A DNA stretch of 7,874 nucleotides from NZ13-RE01 sp049718665 (GTDB taxonomy: Bacteria > Dictyoglomota > Dictyoglomia > Dictyoglomales > Dictyoglomaceae). Below are positions 1-5,951 of this stretch, piece by piece; the stretch's first letter is position 1; each line of letters starts with the position of its first letter. The stretch lies in the NCBI GenBank assembly GCA_049718665.1, contig JBNARO010000049.1, positions 1 to 7,874 of the forward strand, read 5' to 3'. The position numbers were made by a program, and so were the translations under genes. The notes under the pieces are model-generated. The model made no database searches and was not told where the DNA came from. It saw nothing but the letters and a program-made list of their open reading frames with translations.

Positions 1-206
1 AAGAGATAGAAAGAAGAGGGATAAAGCCAGCGATAAAAGTGAAAGAGACTTTTAGGGTAGATGTAGTGGATGAAAGGAGAAAGAAAAATAGAATAGAGAG
101 TGTATTTGGGAACATAAAAAGAGGAGGAAGAGACTACTTTATAAGAATTCTTTTAATTTGGCTCTTTGAAATTGCCCTTCTAAATATATCATTTCCCCTT
201 ATTTAA
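1..206 (+). CDS. DDE transposase, C-terminal end (partial at window edge)
   Basis: An open frame runs from position 3 to a TAA at 204-206 and gives the last 67 residues of a protein whose start lies outside the window. The stretch RKKNRIESVFGNIKRGG is typical of the end of the catalytic domain in IS4/IS5-type DDE transposases. There an R..IE..FG.IK block carries the last acidic residue of the catalytic triad (here the Glu of IESVFG). A hydrophobic tail rich in Leu and Ile follows, also usual for these proteins. The enzyme would cut and rejoin the ends of its own insertion sequence. Whether the full gene is intact cannot be seen. I cannot assign the exact IS family, and I could not fix the terminal inverted repeat, which should lie shortly after 206. 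Confidence 0.7.
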   Translation, partial: EIERRGIKPAIKVKETFRVDVVDERRKKNRIESVFGNIKRGGRDYFIRILLIWLFEIALLNISFPLI

Positions 207-234
207 AATTTTTTTGAACAGTCTCAGTCTATTT

Positions 235-745
235 TCAGTAAGGAGTTGATTTTGTGTACATAAGTATCTGTTCAGTTTTGTCGGCAGGACCCAAAATTAA
301 ATTCTGAAGGGTTTTTACCCAAGGATGAGAAGCATCATGGCTTCATAAATAGCTTTTCCTCCCATCCCCTTCTATGTAGAGTATTGGAATAATCCGATCT
401 TTACTGGGAGGTATTTCCCCTTTCTCAAAACAATTCTCCCATCCCTTTTCTTCTTCCTCTATAGTTTTATATGCTGTCTTTCCTAAGAGACGATGAATAG
501 TTGAATTAGAAAGAACTCCTGCTGTTAACTTATCTAAAGTTTTACCTACCTGCCTAAAAGGAACTTGAGTTACTAAATCTACTAAACTCTCTTGAAGACT
601 TGGAGTAGCTGTCTAATCTCTTTATTGCCTCCTCTCTTGCTAATGTGCATCCTTTTTGATAGTATTCCTCTTCCCAGTTAAAATCTAAATTTTTTATATC
701 TTGTTTTTCTTTCATATCTTGAGATAAAATTAAATTACCTATCAA
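235..745 (-). pseudogene. Decayed ISLre2-type (UPF0236) transposase with internal deletions
   Basis: Three fragments of one protein lie in order on the minus strand. The first (745 to about 605) starts at TTG 745 behind AAAGGAGG and reads FNWEEEYYQKGCTLAREEAI, like the N-terminus of UPF0236/ISLre2 transposases. The second, in another frame (about 612 to 343), reads PSLQESLVDLVTQVPFRQVG and later YIEGDG, matching the family's middle region and its VEADG-like acidic motif. The third (about 368 to 235) reads MGGKAIYEA, then after a one-base frame change ASHPWVKTLQNLI, like the family's C-terminal block (ALYG...PWV..L). Full-length members have roughly 400-500 residues and this remnant keeps about 165. 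I infer two internal deletions, near 605-612 and near 360-368, plus a small frameshift near 327-332. It cannot make an active transposase. ATG 715 is an alternative start, but the Shine-Dalgarno spacing favours TTG 745. Confidence 0.72.
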
Positions 746-802
746 CCTGTGTCCTCCTTTCTTTAACTTGTTAATTTAATATATAGGATACAGGTTGATA
801 GG
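738..802. repeat. 18-bp inverted repeat over the transposase start
   Basis: The arms are 738-755 (CCTATCAACCTGTGTCCT) and 785-802 (AGGATACAGGTTGATAGG). They match at 17 of 18 positions around a 29-base AT-rich loop. In minus-strand RNA the second-transcribed arm contains the TTG start codon of the ISLre2-type remnant and part of its Shine-Dalgarno site, so the hairpin would hide the start. In plus-strand RNA the hairpin is followed by a T run (804-809) and could act as a weak terminator. It may instead be the end structure of the element. The sequence alone does not decide between these. Confidence 0.7.
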
Positions 803-948
803 ATTTTTTCAACCGGCTAATTTACAACAGAAACATATAATTTTTTTATGAGTTTACTTTCTATATATAAAAGAATATTAACTTAAAACTTGTTTATTTA
901 TAGTATGCAATCTATATCAATTTTTTAAGGAAGAAGGGAATAATACAT
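803..948. other. AT-rich spacer with no gene seen
   Basis: This stretch separates the mobile-element debris from the transporter operon terminator. It is very AT-rich, with a run of seven T at about 841-847 and a run of six T at 921-926. I find no convincing reading frame, RNA gene or paired repeat in it. Confidence 0.5.
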
Positions 949-983
949 AAAGCCCACAAGGCTTAAAACTCCTTATGGGCTTT
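949..983 (-). terminator. Intrinsic terminator at the end of the transporter operon
   Basis: The arms AAAGCCCACAAGG (949-961) and CCTTATGGGCTTT (971-983) pair over 13 positions around a 9-base loop. The one non-Watson-Crick position is a G-U pair in minus-strand RNA. The hairpin starts 18 bases after the stop codon of the last permease gene. Its U tract on the minus strand is weak (TTTATGTATT). On the plus strand TTTTTCT follows the hairpin, so it probably works in both directions and also blocks read-in from the left. Confidence 0.8.
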
Positions 984-1000
984 TTCTATCTTTTAAACTT

Positions 1001-1828
1001 TTATCTTAAACTTCCCACAGTTAATCCTCTAACAAGATTATTTTGGACTAAGAGACCAAAAACAACCATTGGCGTGACCATCACAATAGCAGCAGCAGAC
1101 ATTGTCCCCCAATCAATATTTTTTTCAGTAATGAACATACTAACTAAAATTGGCAATGTTCCTGTAGAAGGACCAGTTAAAATTAATGCAAATAAAAATT
1201 GGTTCCAAGCTATAATAGCACAAAGAATAGCAGTTGCTGCGGTACCTGGCAAGACTAATGGTAAAACAATTTTATAAAGAGCCTGAAAACGAGTACATCC
1301 ATCAACCATAGCTGCCTCTTCAATAGATTCAGGGACTTCAGCAAAAAATCCTCTCATCATCCATACTGCAAAGGGAACACTTAAAAATAAGGAGGCTATT
1401 ATAATAGGAATATATGAATCACTTAGATTTAGAAATCGGGTTATCATAAAGAATGGAACCACCATAACTATAGGAGGCATCATCCTTGCAAGTAAGATTA
1501 TAAAAGATAGAAGATTAGCATGTTTAAAGTTAAATCTTGCAAGAGCATAAGCAGCAGGTATTCCCAATATTAGAGAAGTTATTGTAGATGTTGTAGTTAC
1601 AAAAACACTATTAAAGAATTTTCTCACTAAATCAGATCTGGTAAAAAAATTAACATAATTTTGTAAAGTAAATTTTCTTGGAAGTAGTGTTGGCGGAATC
1701 ATAAATTGTTCTGTAGGTGTCTTAAAACTTGTAGTTAAGATCCAAAAGAGAGGTATAATGGTCCATATTAAAGCAATTGTTATTATAATTCCAATTAAAA
1801 ATTTAAGTTTCCAATCTTTTCTTTTCAT
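1001..1828 (-). CDS. CUT1-family ABC transporter permease (MalG-type)
   Basis: This 275-residue inner-membrane protein is one of the two channel subunits of a carbohydrate-class ABC importer. Hydrophobic segments lie near residues 10-32, 73-97, 108-132, 138-160, 190-220 and 243-262, the usual six of MalG-type permeases. The EAA loop that docks on the ATPase is at residues 168-194 (EEAAMVDGCTRF through LPLVLPG). The C-terminus NNLVRGLTVGSLR is typical of the family. The ATG overlaps the TGA of the preceding permease gene as ATGA (1825-1828), which indicates translational coupling. A GGGGG stretch lies about 9 bases before the start. It is the last gene of the operon, and no ATPase gene follows before the terminator. 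The family is certain; the transported solute is not shown by this protein. Confidence 0.95.
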   Translation of the reverse strand: MKRKDWKLKFLIGIIITIALIWTIIPLFWILTTSFKTPTEQFMIPPTLLPRKFTLQNYVNFFTRSDLVRKFFNSVFVTTTSTITSLILGIPAAYALARFNFKHANLLSFIILLARMMPPIVMVVPFFMITRFLNLSDSYIPIIIASLFLSVPFAVWMMRGFFAEVPESIEEAAMVDGCTRFQALYKIVLPLVLPGTAATAILCAIIAWNQFLFALILTGPSTGTLPILVSMFITEKNIDWGTMSAAAIVMVTPMVVFGLLVQNNLVRGLTVGSLR

Positions 1829-2706
1829 TCACTTTTACCCCCAATTATCCTCATATAAATAAGTGTAAATACCATTGCTAATAAAATAATGAGAACATTT
1901 AAAGCCGAAGAGAATCCAATATCATAAGAAACAAAAGCTTCTCGATAAGTGTAAAAAGATAAAGTTTCTGTAGTACTACCAGGTCCTCCACCAGTCATAA
2001 CATAAATAGAATCAAAAACTTGAAGAGATGTTAACGTTCGCATGACTATTGCAACTAAGAGAACAGGTCTCAAAATTGGAAGAGTTATATATTTAAACTT
2101 TTGGAGAGAAGTTGCACCATCCACATTGGCAGCCTCATAAAGTTCTATAGGAAGTGACTTTAGTCCAGCAAGTATAATAAGTGTTACCACAGGAATATAT
2201 TCCCAAGCATCGGCTATAATGATCATTGGCATCGCCATCTTAGGATTTGCTAAAAGAGGAACATTTTCTATAATTTTCCCTAGTCCAATAGCTTTTAATA
2301 TATAGGGTATTAAACCAAAATTATTATCTAATATAAATTTCCAGGTAAAGCCAACCACAATTGGCGCTATCATAAATGGAACAAGTATTACTGATTGAAC
2401 TATTTTCCAGCCTTTAAATTCGGTATTTAAAGCTAAAGCAATTATAAAACCTACAATAATTTCAACAAAAACTGCGCCAAAAATAAAATAAAAAGTTCTT
2501 CCTATAGTTTGCCATGTAAAAATATCTTTAAAAAGTCTTAAATAATTTGCGAAGCCAATGAATTTCATACCAAGATCAGGACGTAATAGGAGCCATCTCG
2601 TAAAAGAAGATCCTACAGAATATACAAGAGGAACAAGAAAAATTATAATAATAAAAAACATTACTGGCAACAGATAAAAAACTCCTGGATTTATTTTTCT
2701 ATTCAT
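1825..2706 (-). CDS. CUT1-family ABC transporter permease (MalF/UgpA-type)
   Basis: This 293-residue membrane protein is the partner channel subunit. It has an N-terminal membrane segment at about residues 9-32 and further segments near 70-93, 105-125, 158-180, 210-228 and 268-288. The EAA loop lies at residues 187-213 (ELYEAANVDGATS through LPILRP). The conserved CUT1 block GGGPGSTTETLSFYTYREAF lies at 239-258, before the last membrane segment. The start is ATG 2706, preceded by GGGGGAGGGG at a spacing of about 8 bases. The gene lies downstream of the binding-protein gene across a terminator hairpin, so it should be expressed at a lower level. The length is normal for UgpA/MsmF-type permeases, which lack the large periplasmic loop of enteric MalF. 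Confidence 0.95.
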   Translation of the reverse strand: MNRKINPGVFYLLPVMFFIIIIFLVPLVYSVGSSFTRWLLLRPDLGMKFIGFANYLRLFKDIFTWQTIGRTFYFIFGAVFVEIIVGFIIALALNTEFKGWKIVQSVILVPFMIAPIVVGFTWKFILDNNFGLIPYILKAIGLGKIIENVPLLANPKMAMPMIIIADAWEYIPVVTLIILAGLKSLPIELYEAANVDGATSLQKFKYITLPILRPVLLVAIVMRTLTSLQVFDSIYVMTGGGPGSTTETLSFYTYREAFVSYDIGFSSALNVLIILLAMVFTLIYMRIIGGKSE

Positions 2707-2731
2707 AAAGTAGTCCCCTCCCCCATATAAT

Positions 2732-2763
2732 AAAAAGGAGGCCCCTTGGGAGAGACCTCCCTT
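2732..2763 (-). terminator. Internal attenuating terminator after the binding-protein gene
   Basis: On the minus strand GGAGGTCTC (2760-2752), a 6-base loop TCCCAA and GGGGCCTCC (2745-2737) form a 9-bp stem with two G-U pairs. Up to three further outer pairs are possible, and TTTTT follows at 2736-2732. The hairpin begins 5 bases after the binding-protein stop codon and ends 25 bases before the permease start. This is a strong intrinsic terminator by form. Partial read-through would give much more binding protein than permease, a known arrangement in binding-protein-dependent operons. Confidence 0.85.
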
Positions 2764-2765
2764 GG

Positions 2766-4061
2766 TTATTTAGAATAGTAACCAGCATTCTTTAATAATT
2801 CATAAATACCTTTTGCAGCATCATCAAGTGCTTGTTTAGCAGTTTTTATACCTGCGAGATAATCAGAAATATTTGGAGCTAAGTAATTATTAATTATAGC
2901 CGGTCCTTCTGGAATTAAGGGATATAATGGAGTAGGAATACAATTCGATAAGGCTTTTTCAAAATCTGGGATCCAAGAAAGCTTCTTAGAAAGTTCTGGA
3001 TTACGTAATGCTGAAAAGTGTGCAGGTATACATCCAATCGGAGCAACTTTAACTAAATTCTGAGGATCAGTTGCAAATTTTATCCATTCAATCGCCTTTT
3101 GTTTATCTTTAGTAGAAGAGCTAATCACAAATCCCCATGATATGTAGAGCATAGGTAGTTTTCTATTAAGGGTTTCCTCTGTTCTGGGAAAACCTACAAA
3201 AGAAGCTTTTCCTGCAACCTTAGATATTTGTGGATTATTAGCATAGAAAAGAGCTGTAGTCCATATTTCTGCCATTGCACTTTTTCCATTTTCAAATTCT
3301 GTCAATGCATCCTGGAAGACATAATTCTTACATGCAGGACTTGCATATTTGAAAAATTCTTTAAGATTCTCAAGGGCTTTTTCTCCAATCTTTGAGTTAA
3401 ATGTTGGTTTCATTTTAGAATCAAATAGTCTTCCACCCATAGCCCACAGTCTTTGCATAAAATGTGTAACAAGGAATATACTTCTTTGACCCATAAGGGT
3501 AACTCCATAAAGATCTGGAGGGCGATAGAAGAATTCTGCAATATCTAAATATTGCTTAAGAGTTTTAGGTGGTTGAAGTTCGTAACCATATTTTTCCTTA
3601 AACTTTTGCTTCTCAACAGGATCATTAAAAAGGTCAGTGCGATAAACAATTCCACCAAGTTCCTGATAAAATGGTACCATATATACTTTCTTATCAATTG
3701 TATAGATAGAAATACCAGGTATATCTTTAAAATTCAAAGCTTTTGCCCCAGGAATATCACTTATAGGATAGATATACTTAGCCCTCGCTAAGGCAGGAAC
3801 CCATAGTCCTGAAACATAGGGTACATCATAATCATTTCTACCAGAAGTGTAACTAAGCATAAGTTTGTCAAAGTAGTTAGCATATGGAATTTGTTCAAGT
3901 TGGAGTGTAATTCCTGTTTGTTTTGTAAAATCATCCATTAAAGATTTCCAGGCTTCTGTGTGAATTCCAACTTCACTCACAAGTCTAAGGTCAGCATCCT
4001 TTGCAAAGAGTAATGATCCTATAAGAAGACTCAATACTAAGAAGACTAAAAGTTTTTTCAT
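2766..4061 (-). CDS. Extracytoplasmic solute-binding protein, family 1 (CUT1 type)
   Basis: This 431-residue protein captures the solute outside the membrane and delivers it to the two permeases. Residues 1-20 (MKKLLVFLVLSLLIGSLLFA) form a classic signal peptide with cleavage expected after A20. There is no lipobox Cys, so it looks secreted into a periplasm rather than lipid-anchored, as in Thermotoga- or Dictyoglomus-like cells. The mature part has the usual family-1 features: a TEAWKSLMDDFTKQTGI start, the Y.VPYVSGLWVPALA segment near 79-92, GGIVYRTDLFNDP near 136-148, a W.FV.SS.TKDKQKAIEWIKF block near 309-328 and an aromatic C-terminus. The start is ATG 4061 behind AAAAAGGAGGG at a spacing of about 8 bases. 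The gene follows the phosphorylase gene after 28 bases with no terminator between, which supports one transcript. The ligand cannot be read from the sequence. Confidence 0.93.
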   Translation of the reverse strand: MKKLLVFLVLSLLIGSLLFAKDADLRLVSEVGIHTEAWKSLMDDFTKQTGITLQLEQIPYANYFDKLMLSYTSGRNDYDVPYVSGLWVPALARAKYIYPISDIPGAKALNFKDIPGISIYTIDKKVYMVPFYQELGGIVYRTDLFNDPVEKQKFKEKYGYELQPPKTLKQYLDIAEFFYRPPDLYGVTLMGQRSIFLVTHFMQRLWAMGGRLFDSKMKPTFNSKIGEKALENLKEFFKYASPACKNYVFQDALTEFENGKSAMAEIWTTALFYANNPQISKVAGKASFVGFPRTEETLNRKLPMLYISWGFVISSSTKDKQKAIEWIKFATDPQNLVKVAPIGCIPAHFSALRNPELSKKLSWIPDFEKALSNCIPTPLYPLIPEGPAIINNYLAPNISDYLAGIKTAKQALDDAAKGIYELLKNAGYYSK

Positions 4062-4089
4062 AGGAAATCCCTCCTTTTTAGTTTAATAA

Positions 4090-4896
4090 TTAAAGATTAC
4101 TCTCTATAATCTTTTTCTCATACAATTCTCTTATTGCGTCTAATGTAGTGTTTATTGCCCGCCTTTCAGATTTCTGAATAAAATCTCTCTTTATATCTGG
4201 AACAGAAAGATCTACCTTTTCCCCGGAAGACTGGATATACCTATTCGCATAACATACACCAATAAAGCCAGCCATTACGCCTCTAAGATAAGCAATAACA
4301 AATAATGCTGCAGCCTCCATTTCCATAGAAATAACGCGTTTTTTACTCCAGCCTTGGAAATACTCAGGAGAACGATTATAAAAACATGAATGTGTCCAAT
4401 TAATTCCTGTTTTGTAATCTACACCATGCTTTATAGCAGAATTGATTAAAGCTTGAAAAACTTCTGGCGTTGCAACTGCAGGAAAATTTTCAGGAACATA
4501 ATAACGAGTTACTCCATCATCCCTAATACATGCATATGGAATGACAATGTCCCCCTCTTTAACATTTTCTTGAAGACCTGCTACACTCCCTACTCTTATA
4601 AGTACCTTAGCTCCAACATTTATTAACTCTTCATAAACTATACTTGCAGAAGGTCCTCCCATACCTGTCGAAGTAACGGAAATTGGATATCCTTTATATG
4701 AACCTGTATACGTTATTAATCCTCTATTCTCAGCAACCTTATGAGCCTCATCAAATTGAGCTATTATTTTTTCCACTCTTCCCTGATCACCAGGAACTAT
4801 TACTACTGGTGCAATATCACCAGGTCCACAGAGTATATGATACTGTTTTTTGCCTTCAAGTCCTGTAGGCTGCCGAAAATCTTGATCAAACCACAT
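4090..4896 (-). CDS. Nucleoside phosphorylase, uridine-phosphorylase-like (PNP/UDP family)
   Basis: This cytoplasmic enzyme of 268 residues should split a nucleoside with phosphate into a free base and (deoxy)ribose 1-phosphate. Family marks are visible: PGDQGRVEKI at 35-44 (phosphate-binding Gly and Arg), R58 in AENRG, STGMGGPSASI at 76-86, RVGSVAG at 101-107 (the phosphate Arg, as E. coli Udp R91) and the ribose-binding MEMEAAALF at 191-199. GVCYANRY near 213-220 resembles Udp (GVIVNR) more than DeoD. In contrast the loop FYNRSPEYF at 172-180 lacks the Gln and Arg that Udp uses to hold uracil and looks more like the DeoD loop, so the base specificity is open. The Shine-Dalgarno AAGGGGG overlaps the end of the regulator gene. 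It lies between the regulator and the transporter genes, which suggests it acts on the imported solute. Confidence 0.9.
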   Translation of the reverse strand: MWFDQDFRQPTGLEGKKQYHILCGPGDIAPVVIVPGDQGRVEKIIAQFDEAHKVAENRGLITYTGSYKGYPISVTSTGMGGPSASIVYEELINVGAKVLIRVGSVAGLQENVKEGDIVIPYACIRDDGVTRYYVPENFPAVATPEVFQALINSAIKHGVDYKTGINWTHSCFYNRSPEYFQGWSKKRVISMEMEAAALFVIAYLRGVMAGFIGVCYANRYIQSSGEKVDLSVPDIKRDFIQKSERRAINTTLDAIRELYEKKIIESNL

Positions 4897-4910
4897 GAAT
4901 CTATCCCCCT

Positions 4911-5651
4911 TTATATTTTTTTCCTTATAATTTGAATCAAGAAAACATCTGTATTTATATAATCTTCGGAATAAAGTAAAGGAAGGTCATCTATTCCATA
5001 ATGGACTTCTGACAAAAGTACAAGAGGTTTCGCAATATCAACTCCTAAAAGATTGGAGAGTTTTTGATCACTTGCTATAGCAACAATCTCTGCTACTGCA
5101 TATCTTACAGGTCTTCCCAGATCTTCTTCTAAAAGTGAAAAAAGCACTTTCGTTTTATTTTGTAAGAAAGCCTTGAGAAAACTCTCAGTTCCACCCTGAA
5201 TACGACCTGTAGCTACATAAGTTTCTGCATAGATCACCGGAATACCATCTGCTGCATAAAGATGTTTAGTTTTAATTATCTCTTCTCCTTCTTGAATTTG
5301 TAATTTCTTTGCTACATTTTCATCTGCTTTTACTTTTTCGTAATCATTGAGAAGAAAAGAAGGTGTTCTTCCAGAGGAAGAGATAATTTTAAAAAGTCCT
5401 CTAAGATATTCAATACCAGTATGTACAAGTTTATTATCTCTTATGACAAAAGTACCAAGCCCCTGCTTGCGAATAACAAAACCATCTCTTTCTAAAGCAA
5501 CAATAACCTCTCTTATAATGGTTCTACTTACTCCAAATGCTTTACACAGTTTCTCCTCAGATAGTAATTTGGCTCCCATTGGAAGTTGTAATATCTCATT
5601 TTTTAATTTCTCATAAATCTTATCATATAATTTTTCCCTTTTATTTCCCAT
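4911..5651 (-). CDS. GntR-family regulator with UTRA domain (HutC subfamily)
   Basis: This is a DNA-binding regulator of 246 residues from the start I chose. The winged helix-turn-helix covers about residues 7-72, with LYDKIYEKLKNEI, then SEEKLCKAFGVSRTIIREVI as the helix-turn-helix and ERDGFVIRKQGLGTFV as the wing. The remainder from about residue 90 fits a UTRA ligand-binding domain (R.P.F.L.DYE.V.AD near 95-110, then PLLYSEDYIN near the end). HutC-subfamily proteins bind small effectors such as sugar phosphates or amino-acid derivatives. ATG 5651 has GAGG five bases upstream. The in-frame ATG at 5669 lies inside the palindrome and has no ribosome site, so I rejected it. It is the first gene of the operon and overlaps the leader of the phosphorylase gene. 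It probably represses its own operon until a substrate-derived ligand appears. Confidence 0.9.
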   Translation of the reverse strand: MGNKREKLYDKIYEKLKNEILQLPMGAKLLSEEKLCKAFGVSRTIIREVIVALERDGFVIRKQGLGTFVIRDNKLVHTGIEYLRGLFKIISSSGRTPSFLLNDYEKVKADENVAKKLQIQEGEEIIKTKHLYAADGIPVIYAETYVATGRIQGGTESFLKAFLQNKTKVLFSLLEEDLGRPVRYAVAEIVAIASDQKLSNLLGVDIAKPLVLLSEVHYGIDDLPLLYSEDYINTDVFLIQIIRKKI

Positions 5652-5658
5652 GTTCACC

Positions 5659-5690
5659 TCATAATACATAATACGTATGATGTATTATGA
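5659..5690. promoter_or_regulatory. 32-bp palindromic operator for the GntR-type regulator
   Basis: The outer arms TCATAATACAT (5659-5669) and ATGTATTATGA (5680-5690) mirror each other. They flank a perfect inner palindrome ATACGTAT (5671-5678). Of 16 symmetric pairs 15 match; the exception is 5670/5679. The site abuts the Shine-Dalgarno of the regulator gene and covers the expected transcription start. A dyad in this place is the expected mark of GntR autoregulation. Binding itself is inferred. Confidence 0.75.
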
Positions 5691-5693
5691 CTA

Positions 5694-5722
5694 AGAATAA
5701 AGATAAAATTTTATCAAGGCAA
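5694..5722 (-). promoter_or_regulatory. Candidate promoter of the gntR-phosphorylase-transporter operon
   Basis: On the minus strand TTGCCT (5722-5717) and TATTCT (5699-5694) are separated by 17 bases and resemble a vegetative -35/-10 pair (four of six matches to TTGACA). The start would fall near 5687, inside the palindrome, so a bound regulator would block transcription. Other AT-rich hexamers nearby could also serve. Confidence 0.45.
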
Positions 5723-5914
5723 GTCCTTTTACAGATGATATTTACTGATTTAATCTGAATTTTAAGAGAATAAATGCATAATTCTTATAAACTTGAAATT
5801 TTTTGAGCGATTTCTTAAAATTTCTTTATATAACACTTAATTCCTGCAACTTTTTTCTTTATTTCTCGAGCAAGTTCTCATTTTACTTTTTATTAAACTA
5901 CTCTATCTTATGCT
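5723..5914. other. AT-rich intergenic region, possible CRISPR leader remnant
   Basis: No reading frame or RNA gene can be supported here. The stretch lies upstream of the operon promoter on one side and directly before a CRISPR repeat on the other. CRISPR leaders are typically AT-rich, non-coding, of a few hundred bases, and end exactly at the first repeat, as here. No known leader motif was recognised, so this reading is tentative. Confidence 0.3.
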
Positions 5915-5944
5915 GTTTGTAGCTCGCCTACAAGGGATTGAAAC
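5915..5944 (+). CRISPR. Single orphan CRISPR repeat
   Basis: A 30-base sequence begins GTTTGTAGC and ends GGGATTGAAAC, the hallmark 3' end of the repeats of many type I-B and type III arrays in thermophiles. It holds a 6-bp stem TTGTAG / CTACAA (5917-5922 and 5928-5933) around CTCGC. I find no second copy on either strand of the window, so there is no array, spacer pair or cas gene here. Seven bases after it, the truncated aminotransferase frame begins. It is most likely the last survivor of an array, or a repeat left at a rearrangement joint. Confidence 0.75.
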
Positions 5945-5951
5945 ATGGTAA

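Noticed and set aside
975..1277. 100-residue plus-strand open frame opposite the permease gene
   Set aside because: It is antisense to a clear MalG-type permease gene, begins inside the terminator hairpin and shows no family motif or ribosome site.
3552..3791. 79-residue plus-strand open frame
   Set aside because: It lies fully inside the binding-protein gene on the other strand and has no coding signs.
4683..4935. Two overlapping plus-strand frames of 61 and 64 residues
   Set aside because: Both are mirror frames of the phosphorylase gene; their peptides show no domain.
5347..5616. 89-residue plus-strand open frame
   Set aside because: It mirrors the helix-turn-helix region of the GntR-type regulator and has no ribosome site.
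5652..5669. ATG 5669 as the start of the regulator
   Set aside because: It lies within the operator palindrome and lacks a ribosome site, while ATG 5651 has GAGG at a proper distance.
5655..5914. A riboswitch ahead of the regulator gene
   Set aside because: The candidate start leaves a leader of only some 36 bases, and no conserved aptamer pattern is seen upstream.
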